The notes: a model not told the origin generated them from the sequence alone. A DNA stretch of 7,263 bases from Candidatus Pullichristensenella stercoripullorum (GCA_018712885.1 DVGE01000249.1:1-7263), one strand, 5' to 3'; counted from the first letter of the stretch, positions 1 to 6,173 are shown. Numbers and translations are program-made.

Positions 1-448
1 CGGCGGGGCGCAATTCCTCAAAGCCCTTGCGGATGGCCGCGTCGGTCATCGAGGAGATCCACAGCCGTTTGACCGGCTTTTTGCAGCCCGCCATGCGGTA
101 GATGTAGCGGAAGATCAGTTCGCCCTCGCGCGCCGCGTCGGTTGCGCAGATGACCTCGGCGGTATCCTTGTCGTTCATCAGCTTTTTGACGATGGCGAAC
201 TGGGCGCGCGTGGCGGGCAGCACCTTCAGGGGGATGTCCTCCGGCAAAATGGGCAGATCGTCCATGCGCCAGCGGCGATAGCGCTCGTCCAACTCGTCCG
301 GCTCCATGAGGGAGACGAGGTGGCCCAGCGCCCATGTTACGATGTAACCCTTGCCCATAAGACAGCCGTCGCCCGGCTGGGAGGCCCCCAGCACGCGGGC
401 GATGTCGCGCCCCACGGACGGTTTTTCAGCGACGATGACGGTATTCAT
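1..448 (-). CDS. topB: DNA topoisomerase III, N-terminal part (runs off the window start)
   Basis: Type IA topoisomerase that cuts one DNA strand through a 5'-phosphotyrosine and passes the other, resolving recombination and replication intermediates. Only the first 149 residues are inside the window. They form the TOPRIM domain: the N-terminal strand and catalytic glutamate lie in VIVAEKPSVGRDIARVLGA (residues 4-22, E8), followed by W39-ALGHLV, which is typical of TopB. The metal-binding acidic motif ATDAAREGELIFR (102-114) has the Gram-positive TopB form DxxREGE in place of DxDREGQ. The active-site tyrosine would lie beyond base 1. The start ATG at 448 follows a weak GGGG only about 2 nt away. 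An in-frame ATG four codons upstream (460) has no better ribosome site. The gene lies downstream of the SSB gene on the same strand, 58 nt away and beyond a hairpin. The family call is secure; the exact start is less so. Confidence 0.95.
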   Translation of the reverse strand, partial: MNTVIVAEKPSVGRDIARVLGASQPGDGCLMGKGYIVTWALGHLVSLMEPDELDERYRRWRMDDLPILPEDIPLKVLPATRAQFAIVKKLMNDKDTAEVICATDAAREGELIFRYIYRMAGCKKPVKRLWISSMTDAAIRKGFEELRPA

Positions 449-455
449 AGCCCCA

Positions 456-484
456 AGCATACCACAAAACGCGCCGCCATGCAA
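456..484 (-). promoter_or_regulatory. weak candidate promoter for topB
   Basis: On the minus strand TTGCAT (479-484) and TATGCT (456-461) are separated by 17 nt. They match the sigma-A consensus at 3/6 and 4/6 positions. If used, transcription would begin at about 449, giving an essentially leaderless topB mRNA. The -35 box sits in the loop of the hairpin at 470-492. This may be chance; read-through from the SSB gene is the simpler explanation. Confidence 0.2.
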
Positions 485-492
485 GCGGCGCG
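470..492 (-). terminator. GC-rich hairpin between the SSB gene and topB
   Basis: A perfect 8-bp stem (470-477 pairs with 485-492) closes a 7-nt loop. Read on the minus strand it starts 14 nt after the SSB stop codon and is followed by GTTTTG. The short U run makes it a weak or partial terminator. It may reduce rather than block read-through into topB. On the plus strand no T run follows it. Confidence 0.5.
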
Positions 493-506
493 CGGGCTAT
501 GAGCGC

Positions 507-1211
507 TTATTTCGGCGCCGGCACGCCTTCGCCGGCCTGCTGCGCCTGCCGGCGCTCGAATTCCAGGCGCGCGTCCACCGGCGGGGTGGAAAAATCCGGC
601 GCGGCGTCCGGCGCGTCGAGCGTGAAGGCGGACACCTCGTAGGCGTTGCGCGTCAGGTATTCGCCGTTTTCCAGCAGCTTTTGATATTCGCGCGATTGCA
701 GCCGCCCCGTGAGGCGCAGCTGATCGCCCACGTGGAAGCGCGCCGCGTACTGGGCGTTGCGGCCCCAGGCGATGCAGGGGATGTAGTCGCTCTTGCCAAA
801 GGCGCGGTTCACGGCCAGCATCATGTCGCAGATCTCGCGGCCGAAGGGCGTGGAGCGGTACACGGGCGGCTTGCACAGCGCCCCGGTGAGGCTGACCTTG
901 TTGAGTGTCTCGTTTTCCGAAGTCTCGTACATGCTCTGCACGAACAGCGTCACCATCAGCCGCCCCGCGCCGTCCACCACCTTGTTGTAGGAGCGCACCT
1001 GCCCCTGAAAGAGCATCAGCTTGCCCGCCGGGTCCTCGTCCGGGGGCAGGAGCTTGCCGGGGATAGTGACGGGGATCTTGTCCACCGCCCCGGAAAGGCG
1101 CTTGATGAGCAGCGTGCCGGCGTAAAAGGGCTCGTGCATGACCTCGTGGCTGAGCATGGGGGCGTTTTCCAGACGCCCGGCGGCCACCATGCGGTTGTTG
1201 GGATTGTCCAT
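507..1211 (-). CDS. single-stranded DNA-binding protein with two OB folds (Clostridia-type)
   Basis: This 234-residue protein binds ssDNA during replication or repair. The C-terminal OB fold (about 104-198) is a recognisable SSB domain: NKVSLTGALCKPPVYRSTPFGRE (104-126), LAVNR (132-136), SDYIPCIAWGRNA (141-153), then GD and GRLQSREY (169-176) and YEV (191-193). The N-terminal half (about 4-95) looks like a second, degenerate OB fold (VAAGRLENAP, KLMLFQGQVRSYN, RLMVTLFVQSM). This double arrangement is known from SSB-annotated proteins of Clostridia and is longer than a classical SSB. The acidic tip (DDDxPF type) that recruits partners is missing; the protein ends in GVPAPK. The start at 1211 is chosen because GAGGTGA sits 8 nt upstream. 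The longer open frame to 1592 would run into the divergent gene. topB follows on the same strand. Confidence 0.88.
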   Translation of the reverse strand: MDNPNNRMVAAGRLENAPMLSHEVMHEPFYAGTLLIKRLSGAVDKIPVTIPGKLLPPDEDPAGKLMLFQGQVRSYNKVVDGAGRLMVTLFVQSMYETSENETLNKVSLTGALCKPPVYRSTPFGREICDMMLAVNRAFGKSDYIPCIAWGRNAQYAARFHVGDQLRLTGRLQSREYQKLLENGEYLTRNAYEVSAFTLDAPDAAPDFSTPPVDARLEFERRQAQQAGEGVPAPK

Positions 1212-1244
1212 CGTATGCTTCACCTCGGCGATTTTTGCGCGTGT

Positions 1245-1259
1245 CCCCGCCCGGCGGGG
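1245..1259. repeat. GC palindrome in the divergent intergenic region
   Basis: CCCCGCC (1245-1251) and GGCGGGG (1253-1259) form a nearly continuous palindrome. In RNA it would be a stem of about 5 bp with a 5-nt loop. It would lie in the leader of the SSB transcript if the 1272-1277 promoter is used. There is no T run, so it is not a terminator. It could be an operator or only a GC-rich chance palindrome. Confidence 0.35.
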
Positions 1260-1271
1260 GGCGGAGCGTTC

Positions 1272-1279
1272 CTTATAGT
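1272..1279. promoter_or_regulatory. possible overlapping divergent -10 boxes
   Basis: The minus strand reads TATAAG at 1272-1277 and the plus strand TATAGT at 1274-1279; each matches the -10 consensus at 5/6. No convincing -35 box is seen 16-18 nt upstream of either. The minus-strand box would give the SSB gene a leader of about 50 nt. The plus-strand box would give the three-gene cluster a leader of about 75 nt. These are the only AT-rich elements in this 148-nt divergent gap. Confidence 0.3.
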
Positions 1280-1359
1280 GTATGACGGGAACATCCCTCC
1301 CATGACCGGCGCAACCGCGGGGGTGGAAATTTCGTCCAAGAAAGAAAGGGGGGCTTTGC

Positions 1360-2796
1360 ATGCGCAGGTTCTGGGCGCTGCTGCTTTGCGCGCTGTTCCT
1401 ATGCGCCCCGGCGGGGGCGGAGACGTTCGCGGTGAACGCCGGGGAAAACGCGCTGCTCGTGACCGACGAAGGAAAAGCGCTGACCGCGTGGGGCGAATAC
1501 GCCGCCGCGTCCCGCGTTTCGCCGCCAGACTGCCCGCCGGAGCGGGCGCTGTTCATCGCCGCGCCGGTGCTCACCGCGCTGCCCGAGGGCATGGAGGAGG
1601 GAGATCTGGCGCGCTACCGCCTGCTGAACGCGCGCGGCGAGGCGCTGGGCGACGAGCTGTACAGCAGCGCCCGGCATCTGCCCGAGGCCGGCGTGGTCAT
1701 CGTCTGGCAGGGGGAGTGGGCCGGCGTCATCGGCGAGGACGGCGAAGAGATACTGCCCTGCGCCTACGGCGGCATACTGCCAAACGGCGAGGGCGGCTTC
1801 CTCGCCACGCCGCGCGGCGGCTACCTGTACGACGCGGAGGGCTACGCGACCGCCGCGCGCCTGTGGCGCTTTGACGCAAACGGCGCGGCCGTGGACACGG
1901 GGCTGGTCGTGGAGCCGCAGCCCGGCGGCGGATTTTCCGACGGCCTCGCGCCCATCGCCCTCTGGTCGGAGGAAGGCTGGCGCTACGGCTACGTGAACGC
2001 GCGGGGCGAACTGGCCATCCCCGCCGCCTTCGACTACGCCGAGGACTTCCGCGACGGCTGCGCCGCCGCGCGCACGCCGTCGGGCGGCGTGGGGCTTTTG
2101 CGGCCGGACGGCTCGTGGGCGCTGGAGCCGGTATACAGCGAACTCGGCTATCTCTGGGGCGACGGCGCCGCCTTCTACGCCCTGCGCGAGGGCAGCGTGG
2201 ACCTCATCGACCGCGAAACGCTCGCCGTGCGCGCCGCCTTCGACGTTTCCCACGCGGACTACGCTTACGCCTACGAGCTGGACGGCGCGGCCATCGTCGT
2301 CGTCGCCGACGGGGAGATGCTGGCCGTGGATATGGAGGGGAACGTCCTTTTCCGCGGCGACGCGGCGGAGGCGACTGTTTCCTTGAACTTTACCGCCCGC
2401 AAGGGCGCGCCCGACCGCCTCGTCTTCACGCGCGGCGCGTGGCCGGAGCAGGAGGCCTTTCTCACCGACCTGCGTCTGCGCCGCGTGGCCGGGCCGTACT
2501 GTTCCATTGAGAGCGGCCTGTGGTGGAAGGACGGCGAGGGGCGCTTCCTCGTCTGCGACTACGAGCTTTCCGAGCAGACTTACAACGGGGAGACGTACAC
2601 ATTCCCCGTGGCCTCGTCGTTCGTCTACGGCGTCGTCGACGGGAACGGCGGCGAGGTGCTGCCGGTGGCGTATAACGCCATACAATACCTCTCAACTGAG
2701 CGGTATTGGGCGCGGCGCGGCGAGACGTGGAGGATGATCGACGAGGCGGGGAACATCTATTTTGAAGTCAGCGAGTACATGGATCTGATGGATTAG
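1360..2796 (+). CDS. secreted WG-repeat protein
   Basis: Exported 478-residue protein. Residues 1-20 (MRRFWALLLCALFLCAPAGA) are a Sec signal peptide with an AGA|ET cleavage site and no lipobox. The mature part contains WG-repeat-like units, recognised by the pattern 'W/Y-G-(V/Y)-(I/V)-x-(D/N)-x-x-G-E-x-(L/I)-P-x-x-(Y/F)'. Examples are EWAGVIGEDGEEILPCAY (119-136), WRYGYVNARGELAIPAAFDY (207-226), VGLLRPDGSWALEPVYS (244-260) and FVYGVVDGNGGEVLPVAYNAI (421-441). The last unit is followed by TWRMIDEAGNIYFEVSEY (456-473). WG repeats form beta-rich, probably protein- or ligand-binding surfaces; no catalytic function is known for them, so the role here is open. AGGGGGG sits 8 nt before the ATG. The binding-protein gene follows after 12 nt, with its ribosome site touching this stop codon, so the two are very likely co-transcribed. 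Confidence 0.85.
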   Translation: MRRFWALLLCALFLCAPAGAETFAVNAGENALLVTDEGKALTAWGEYAAASRVSPPDCPPERALFIAAPVLTALPEGMEEGDLARYRLLNARGEALGDELYSSARHLPEAGVVIVWQGEWAGVIGEDGEEILPCAYGGILPNGEGGFLATPRGGYLYDAEGYATAARLWRFDANGAAVDTGLVVEPQPGGGFSDGLAPIALWSEEGWRYGYVNARGELAIPAAFDYAEDFRDGCAAARTPSGGVGLLRPDGSWALEPVYSELGYLWGDGAAFYALREGSVDLIDRETLAVRAAFDVSHADYAYAYELDGAAIVVVADGEMLAVDMEGNVLFRGDAAEATVSLNFTARKGAPDRLVFTRGAWPEQEAFLTDLRLRRVAGPYCSIESGLWWKDGEGRFLVCDYELSEQTYNGETYTFPVASSFVYGVVDGNGGEVLPVAYNAIQYLSTERYWARRGETWRMIDEAGNIYFEVSEYMDLMD

Positions 2797-2808
2797 GGGG
2801 GATGAAGG

Positions 2809-3672
2809 ATGAAGAGGTTTCTCGCGCTTTTGCTGGCGCTGTGTCTGCTCGGCGGCTTTGCGCTGGGCGAATGTCCGCGGTTTTCCCCGGAGGAGTACCC
2901 GCATGTGGACGGTTCCACCTCCATGCTGCCGCTCAGCCGCGCGCTGATGATGGCCTCCACCGGCGTAAGCGCGCAGGAGGCGGAACTGCGTATCTCCCAC
3001 TCAAAGACCACGCTCTCCTTCTACGCGCTGGTGAGCGGCGAGGCCGACCTGCTGCTCGTCGCCCGCCCCGCGCAGGAGGCGTTCGACTACGCGGAAGACA
3101 TGGGCGTGGAATTGGAGATGCGGCCCATCGGCGTGGACGCGCTGGTGTTTCTCACCAGCGACAAAAACCCGGTGGACAGCCTCACGCAGCAACAGGCCGT
3201 GGGCATCTACACCGGCGCGATCACCAACTGGAAGGAAGTGGGCGGCGCGGACGCGGAGATCGTCGCCTACCAGCGCAACGAGACTTCCGGCAGCCAGGTG
3301 ATGATGGAAAATGTGGTCATGGACGGTCAGCCGATGATGGACGCGCCCGTGGAGTACCGCCCCTCGGAGATGGGCGCGCTGGTGGACGAAGTGGCTTCTT
3401 ACCGCAACAGCGCCGACGCCATCGGCTATTCGGTGTATTACTACGTGACGGAGATGTACCTGCGCGAGGGCGTCAAGCTGCTCGCCATCGACGGCGTGGC
3501 CCCCTCGAACGAGACCATCGCCTCCGGGGAATACCCCTACACGCAGTACAGCTACGCCGTCATCCGCAAAGACGAGAGGGAAGATTCCCCCGCGCGCCAG
3601 CTGTTTGACTTTCTGACCACGCCGGAGGGCAAGGCGCTGATGGCGGCGCAGGGCTACGTGCCGGCGGCGTAG
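2809..3672 (+). CDS. PstS-like substrate-binding protein (phosphate-type), orphan
   Basis: A 287-residue exported periplasmic-binding-protein-fold protein of the PstS (PBP-like) group. Residues 1-20 are a signal peptide. Cys22 follows LGE, which does not fit a lipobox, so Sec cleavage is expected. Typical PstS elements are present: DGSTSMLPLS (34-43) at the first ligand loop; GEADLLLVARP (77-87), corresponding to the Asp and Ser/Arg region; LTSDKNPVDSLTQQQAVGIYTGAITNWKEVGG (115-146), the family's hinge region; RNETSGSQ (156-163), the anion-binding R-x-x-x-SG(T/S) loop; and AIGYSVYYY (204-212). The C-terminus FDFLTTPEGKALMAAQGYVP is also family-typical. No PstC, PstA, PstB or PhoU gene is adjacent, so it may serve as a binding or sensing protein rather than a transporter subunit. 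The start at 2809 is set by AGGGGGG 7 nt upstream; the ATG at 2802 is out of frame. Confidence 0.88.
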   Translation: MKRFLALLLALCLLGGFALGECPRFSPEEYPHVDGSTSMLPLSRALMMASTGVSAQEAELRISHSKTTLSFYALVSGEADLLLVARPAQEAFDYAEDMGVELEMRPIGVDALVFLTSDKNPVDSLTQQQAVGIYTGAITNWKEVGGADAEIVAYQRNETSGSQVMMENVVMDGQPMMDAPVEYRPSEMGALVDEVASYRNSADAIGYSVYYYVTEMYLREGVKLLAIDGVAPSNETIASGEYPYTQYSYAVIRKDEREDSPARQLFDFLTTPEGKALMAAQGYVPAA

Positions 3673-3689
3673 GGAAAGGGGCTGCCTGT

Positions 3690-4727
3690 ATGCGAGAAAT
3701 GCGAATGATGCTGCACCTCCCCGCCGACGCGCCCGAATGTTCCCGGGAGATCGCGGCGCAGTTAAAGCGGATATTGGATGTGTGTACCAGCACACTGCCA
3801 CAGCCAGAAAGGGAAGACTGGATTTGGCTTCTTGACGTTCCCAAGGGCGATGCGGCAAGTGCCACTTGGAGCTGTTGTTGGGAAGATGGGCGCAAACAAA
3901 GGGAAAGATGGTCTGATGGATGGTGCTGGGATATGGTATGCCAAAAGCGATGGGCGCGTTTGGTCGTGTTCAGGGAGTGGCGTGTGCCGCAATACAAGAT
4001 GAGCCTCCCGCACATCTCAGGAGCAGCAACGCTGATCCCGCGATGTATATTCAGCACAAATGAACACCTGCTGCCTGAGGATACCGGCGAGCGCTACGTA
4101 ACCATGAAGTTCCATCCCGTCCTCTGGAAAGAGGTCGACCATGAGGCATTCATCCGTGCGGTACAGGATGCGTGCGTGGCGCTGAAGGCTACGTATGCCT
4201 GCATCGACGAATACGTGCCGCTCGGCGGCCTCTACGGAAGCTGGTTCAAATGGCTCAGTCCTAAGAAAGATGACGTGGAGGGGAAACTGCCGGGCATCTA
4301 TTGGATACAGATGTTTTCGCAGGAAATGGCCGCATCGACAGGAAGCCTTGGTGAGATCGCCAGTCGCGCGCCCTGTGCGCGGGCAGAGCTGTTTGATGGC
4401 GGGCGGATGCTGATGGTGCAGCTTTCCAACAACTACGCACAGGCAACCCCAAAGAAGCGGATGGCGCTGCGCACGTTTTTTGAAGATTCACTCTACAGGC
4501 TCTCCATCAACGATAAGAATGCGCAATATGTCGTCAGTGGACTCGGTTTCAGGGACATGTCCCGCAATATGCAAAACGAGATACGGATTATGATGAAAAA
4601 GATCCCCCTGACCGAGGCGGAGATCGAGGCCGTTCTGGAAGCAATCGACCGCCGCGACGCCGCGATCCGGGCGCGTCTGGAACAGCAGAAGGCCGTCCGC
4701 AAGGGTAGGCGCGGGCGCGGGGCGTGA
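3690..4727 (+). CDS. uncharacterised Trp/Cys-rich protein (possible immunity-like)
   Basis: A 345-residue protein I do not recognise. It has no signal peptide and no membrane segment, so it is probably cytoplasmic. The N-terminal third is dense in Trp and Cys (W44, W46, W60, C62, C63, W64, W74, W78, C79, W80, C84, W88, W97). The centre (about 136-270) reads like an alpha/beta domain with GERYVTMKFHPVLW, YVPLGGLYGSWFKWLS (175-190), GKLPGIYWIQMFSQE (198-212) and RMLMVQLSNNYAQ (239-251). This layout loosely recalls polymorphic-toxin immunity families such as Imm52 or DUF3396, but that is an impression, not a match. The C-terminus (about 307-345) is a charged helix ending in KGRRGRGA. The gene starts 17 nt after the binding-protein stop, with GAAAGGGG 8 nt before the ATG, so it is probably the third gene of that operon. 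GC content is visibly lower (about 55% by hand count over 3841-3960) than in its upstream neighbours. Confidence 0.72.
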   Translation: MREMRMMLHLPADAPECSREIAAQLKRILDVCTSTLPQPEREDWIWLLDVPKGDAASATWSCCWEDGRKQRERWSDGWCWDMVCQKRWARLVVFREWRVPQYKMSLPHISGAATLIPRCIFSTNEHLLPEDTGERYVTMKFHPVLWKEVDHEAFIRAVQDACVALKATYACIDEYVPLGGLYGSWFKWLSPKKDDVEGKLPGIYWIQMFSQEMAASTGSLGEIASRAPCARAELFDGGRMLMVQLSNNYAQATPKKRMALRTFFEDSLYRLSINDKNAQYVVSGLGFRDMSRNMQNEIRIMMKKIPLTEAEIEAVLEAIDRRDAAIRARLEQQKAVRKGRRGRGA

Positions 4728-4734
4728 CCCGCGC

Positions 4735-4760
4735 GCAAAAACAAAGCGGCGCGCTTTTGC
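4735..4760. terminator. short hairpin with T run, downstream of convergent genes
   Basis: AAAGCG (4743-4748) pairs with CGCTTT (4752-4757) around a 3-nt loop. On the plus strand the stem ends in TTTT, just after the 345-residue protein gene. On the minus strand the hairpin is followed by GTTTTTG, a better U run, downstream of the BMP gene. It may act in both directions. The stem is short, hence the moderate confidence. Confidence 0.45.
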
Positions 4761-4785
4761 AGCACACCGCCCCGTTTGTTTGGTC

Positions 4786-4809
4786 GGCAGCCCGGGAGAC
4801 CGGGCTGCC
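4786..4809. terminator. strong 10-bp hairpin downstream of the BMP gene
   Basis: A perfect 10-bp GC-rich stem (4786-4795 pairs with 4800-4809) with a GAGA loop on the plus strand lies 25 nt past the BMP stop codon. No good U run follows on either strand (plus: AATGGTATTTT; minus: GACCAAAC). By itself it is a 3'-end stabilising structure. With the 4735-4760 element it could complete bidirectional termination between the convergent genes. Confidence 0.55.
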
Positions 4810-4834
4810 AATGGTATTTTGAGAGGAGATCGCC

Positions 4835-5920
4835 TTAGTTGACGGTGATGCCCTCGCAGAACCAGGTGATGGCGAGGATCTCGGCGTCGGTCAGGGCCTG
4901 GCCCTCGGCGACGACGACGTTGCCCTCGTTATCGGTGATCTCGCCGGAGAAGATCTGCAATTCGCCCGTGGAGATGGCCTCGCGCGCAGCGGCGACGGCT
5001 TCCTCGGTGCCCTCAGCGCAGTTCTCAGTCAGGGGGGAGATGTCCACCCAGCCCTCGTTCATGCCTTCGAGGCGGTTGACAGGCTCCCAGGTGCCGTCGA
5101 TCACGGCCTGCACCTGCTCGGTCACGTAGATGCCCCAGTGCCAGATGGGGGCGGTGAGGTGGGCGTTGGGGCCGTCCTCGGTCATGTCGCAGTTGTAGCC
5201 GCAGGCCCAGATGCCGGCTTCCTCAGCGGCGGCCACGGGCATGGTGGTGTCCTGATGCTGGGCGATGACGTCGCAACCCATGTCGATCAGGGACTGGGCA
5301 GCCTGACCCTCGATGGTGGGATCATACCAGGTGTTGGTGAAAAGCACGTCCATGGTCACGTCCGGGTTGACGCTGCGCGCGCCAAGGAAGTAGGCGTTCA
5401 TGGAGTAGATGCACTCGGGGATCTGCATGGCGGCCACATAGCCCAGGTGATTGTTCTCGGTGCGCAGGCCCGCGGCGATGCCGGCCAGATAGCGCGCTTC
5501 CCAGATGCGGCCGAAGTAGTTGGCGAAGTTGACGTCGTTGGAAAGGTTGCCGGAGCAGTGGAGGAAGATGACCTCGGGATACTCCTCCGCCAGTTCGGCC
5601 ATGTAGGTGCCAAAGCCGAAGCTGTTGCCGAAGATGACGTTGCAGCCCTGCTCGATCAATTCAAGCATGGCGTTTTCGCAGGCGCTGTCCTCGGTGACGT
5701 TGGTCTTGATGAGGATCTGATCGTCGCGCAGGCCCAGAGCCTCCTGCATCTCCAGCGTGCCCTCGTGGTGCGCCAGGGTGTAGCCCTTGTCGCTGGGGTC
5801 GCCGATGTAGACGAAGCCGACCTTGATCTCATCCGCGGGAACGGGCTCGAAAGCCAGCGCCGAACCGGCAAAGGCGAACACGAGCAGCAGGGACAGCACC
5901 AGAGCAACCAGTTTCTTCAT
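4835..5920 (-). CDS. BMP-family ABC substrate-binding protein (nucleoside-type)
   Basis: A 361-residue exported solute-binding protein of the BMP/PnrA family (Pfam Bmp), whose characterised members bind purine nucleosides for ABC uptake. Residues 1-23 (MKKLVALVLSLLLVFAFAGSALA) are a Sec signal peptide with ALA|F cleavage and no lipobox cysteine. Family features include KVGFVYIGDPSDKGYTLAHHEG (33-54), the first ligand loop; NVIFGNSFGFG (94-104); YFGRIWEARYLAGIAAG (135-151), the characteristic helix; GYVAAMQIPE (160-169); GCDVIAQHQDTT (215-226); and CGYNCDMTEDG (240-250). The start at 5920 is supported by GGAGG 9 nt upstream and by the signal peptide; the open frame extends to 5995 but that part overlaps the promoter. 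It is transcribed alone here, with no permease or ATPase gene beside it, and converges with the three-gene cluster. The actual ligand is inferred only from the family. Confidence 0.92.
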   Translation of the reverse strand: MKKLVALVLSLLLVFAFAGSALAFEPVPADEIKVGFVYIGDPSDKGYTLAHHEGTLEMQEALGLRDDQILIKTNVTEDSACENAMLELIEQGCNVIFGNSFGFGTYMAELAEEYPEVIFLHCSGNLSNDVNFANYFGRIWEARYLAGIAAGLRTENNHLGYVAAMQIPECIYSMNAYFLGARSVNPDVTMDVLFTNTWYDPTIEGQAAQSLIDMGCDVIAQHQDTTMPVAAAEEAGIWACGYNCDMTEDGPNAHLTAPIWHWGIYVTEQVQAVIDGTWEPVNRLEGMNEGWVDISPLTENCAEGTEEAVAAAREAISTGELQIFSGEITDNEGNVVVAEGQALTDAEILAITWFCEGITVN

Positions 5921-5967
5921 GGTCTTGTACCTCCAAACAGGCTCTTGAATGGAAAAAAGGCGAACAT
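5917..5967 (-). other. possible Phe-rich 16-codon leader ORF overlapping the BMP start
   Basis: In the BMP leader an ATG at 5967 opens MFAFFPFKSLFGGTRP and stops at TGA 5917-5919, which overlaps the BMP ATG as ATGA. Five of 16 codons are Phe, two of them from the U run of the leader hairpin. Only a weak GGCGAG lies upstream. The overlap is the geometry of translational coupling, but a reading frame this short may be accidental. Confidence 0.2.
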
Positions 5968-5974
5968 TCTCGCC
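5953..5974 (-). promoter_or_regulatory. terminator-like hairpin plus U6 in the BMP leader
   Basis: On the minus strand GGCGAG-AATG-TTCGCC (5959-5974) forms a 6-bp stem including one G-U pair, followed directly by TTTTTT (5953-5958). It begins about 6 nt after the predicted transcription start and lies upstream of the BMP ribosome site. It has the form of an intrinsic terminator or attenuator. It could equally be a 5' stabilising hairpin. Confidence 0.5.
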
Positions 5975-5986
5975 AGTTGCATATAA

Positions 5987-6015
5987 ATAATACACCTCTT
6001 TCTGACATTCGTCAA
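5987..6015 (-). promoter_or_regulatory. sigma-A promoter of the BMP gene
   Basis: On the minus strand TTGACG (6010-6015) and TATTAT (5987-5992) are separated by exactly 17 nt, each matching the consensus at 5/6. The predicted start is near 5980, giving a leader of about 60 nt. A strong promoter fits a binding protein needed in many copies. Confidence 0.8.
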
Positions 6016-6127
6016 CGCTGTTCGCGCGATATGACGGTAAAATTCAGGCAAACACGTGGCAAAATGCGGCTGCGCGCGAACGAAGGCAAAGGCGTTCCCG
6101 CGCGGCGCCGCAGCCCGCTATCCGCCC

Positions 6128-6153
6128 GCCCGGCAAAAAAGCGCGTGCCGGGC
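6128..6153. repeat. 7-bp inverted repeat upstream of the small membrane gene
   Basis: GCCCGGC (6128-6134) and GCCGGGC (6147-6153) flank a 12-nt spacer containing A6. It lies in the region between the BMP promoter and the small ORF, where I see no other gene. It may be an operator or chance in GC-rich DNA. Confidence 0.3.
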
Positions 6154-6173
6154 ATGTCCGCGCGCGGGGCGAA

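Noticed and set aside
507..1592. SSB frame extended to 1592
   Set aside because: The extra 127 residues are low-complexity, overlap the divergent WG-repeat gene, and the good ribosome site sits before 1211.
351..1874. 507-codon plus-strand open frame across the SSB gene and the start of the WG-repeat gene
   Set aside because: It is antisense to a clear SSB and out of frame with the WG gene; the translation is Arg/Gly/His-rich with no domain. GC-rich DNA opens such frames by chance.
1399..2685. 428-codon minus-strand frame opposite the WG-repeat gene
   Set aside because: The sense strand has signal peptide, WG repeats and ribosome site; the antisense product is Arg/Val/Gly/His-rich without features.
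3001..3858. 285-codon minus-strand frame opposite the PstS-like gene
   Set aside because: Shadow of a well-supported gene; no ribosome site or domain.
5921..5980. Purine riboswitch before the BMP gene
   Set aside because: The leader is about 60 nt and lacks the three-way junction and conserved loops of the aptamer.
5138..5986. 282-codon plus-strand frame opposite the BMP gene
   Set aside because: Gly/Val/His/Asp-rich shadow of a confidently identified BMP protein.
6135..6165. Minus-strand terminator (GCGCG/CGCGC stem then T6)
   Set aside because: There is no minus-strand gene upstream that would need it, and the loop is long; more likely chance in GC-rich DNA.
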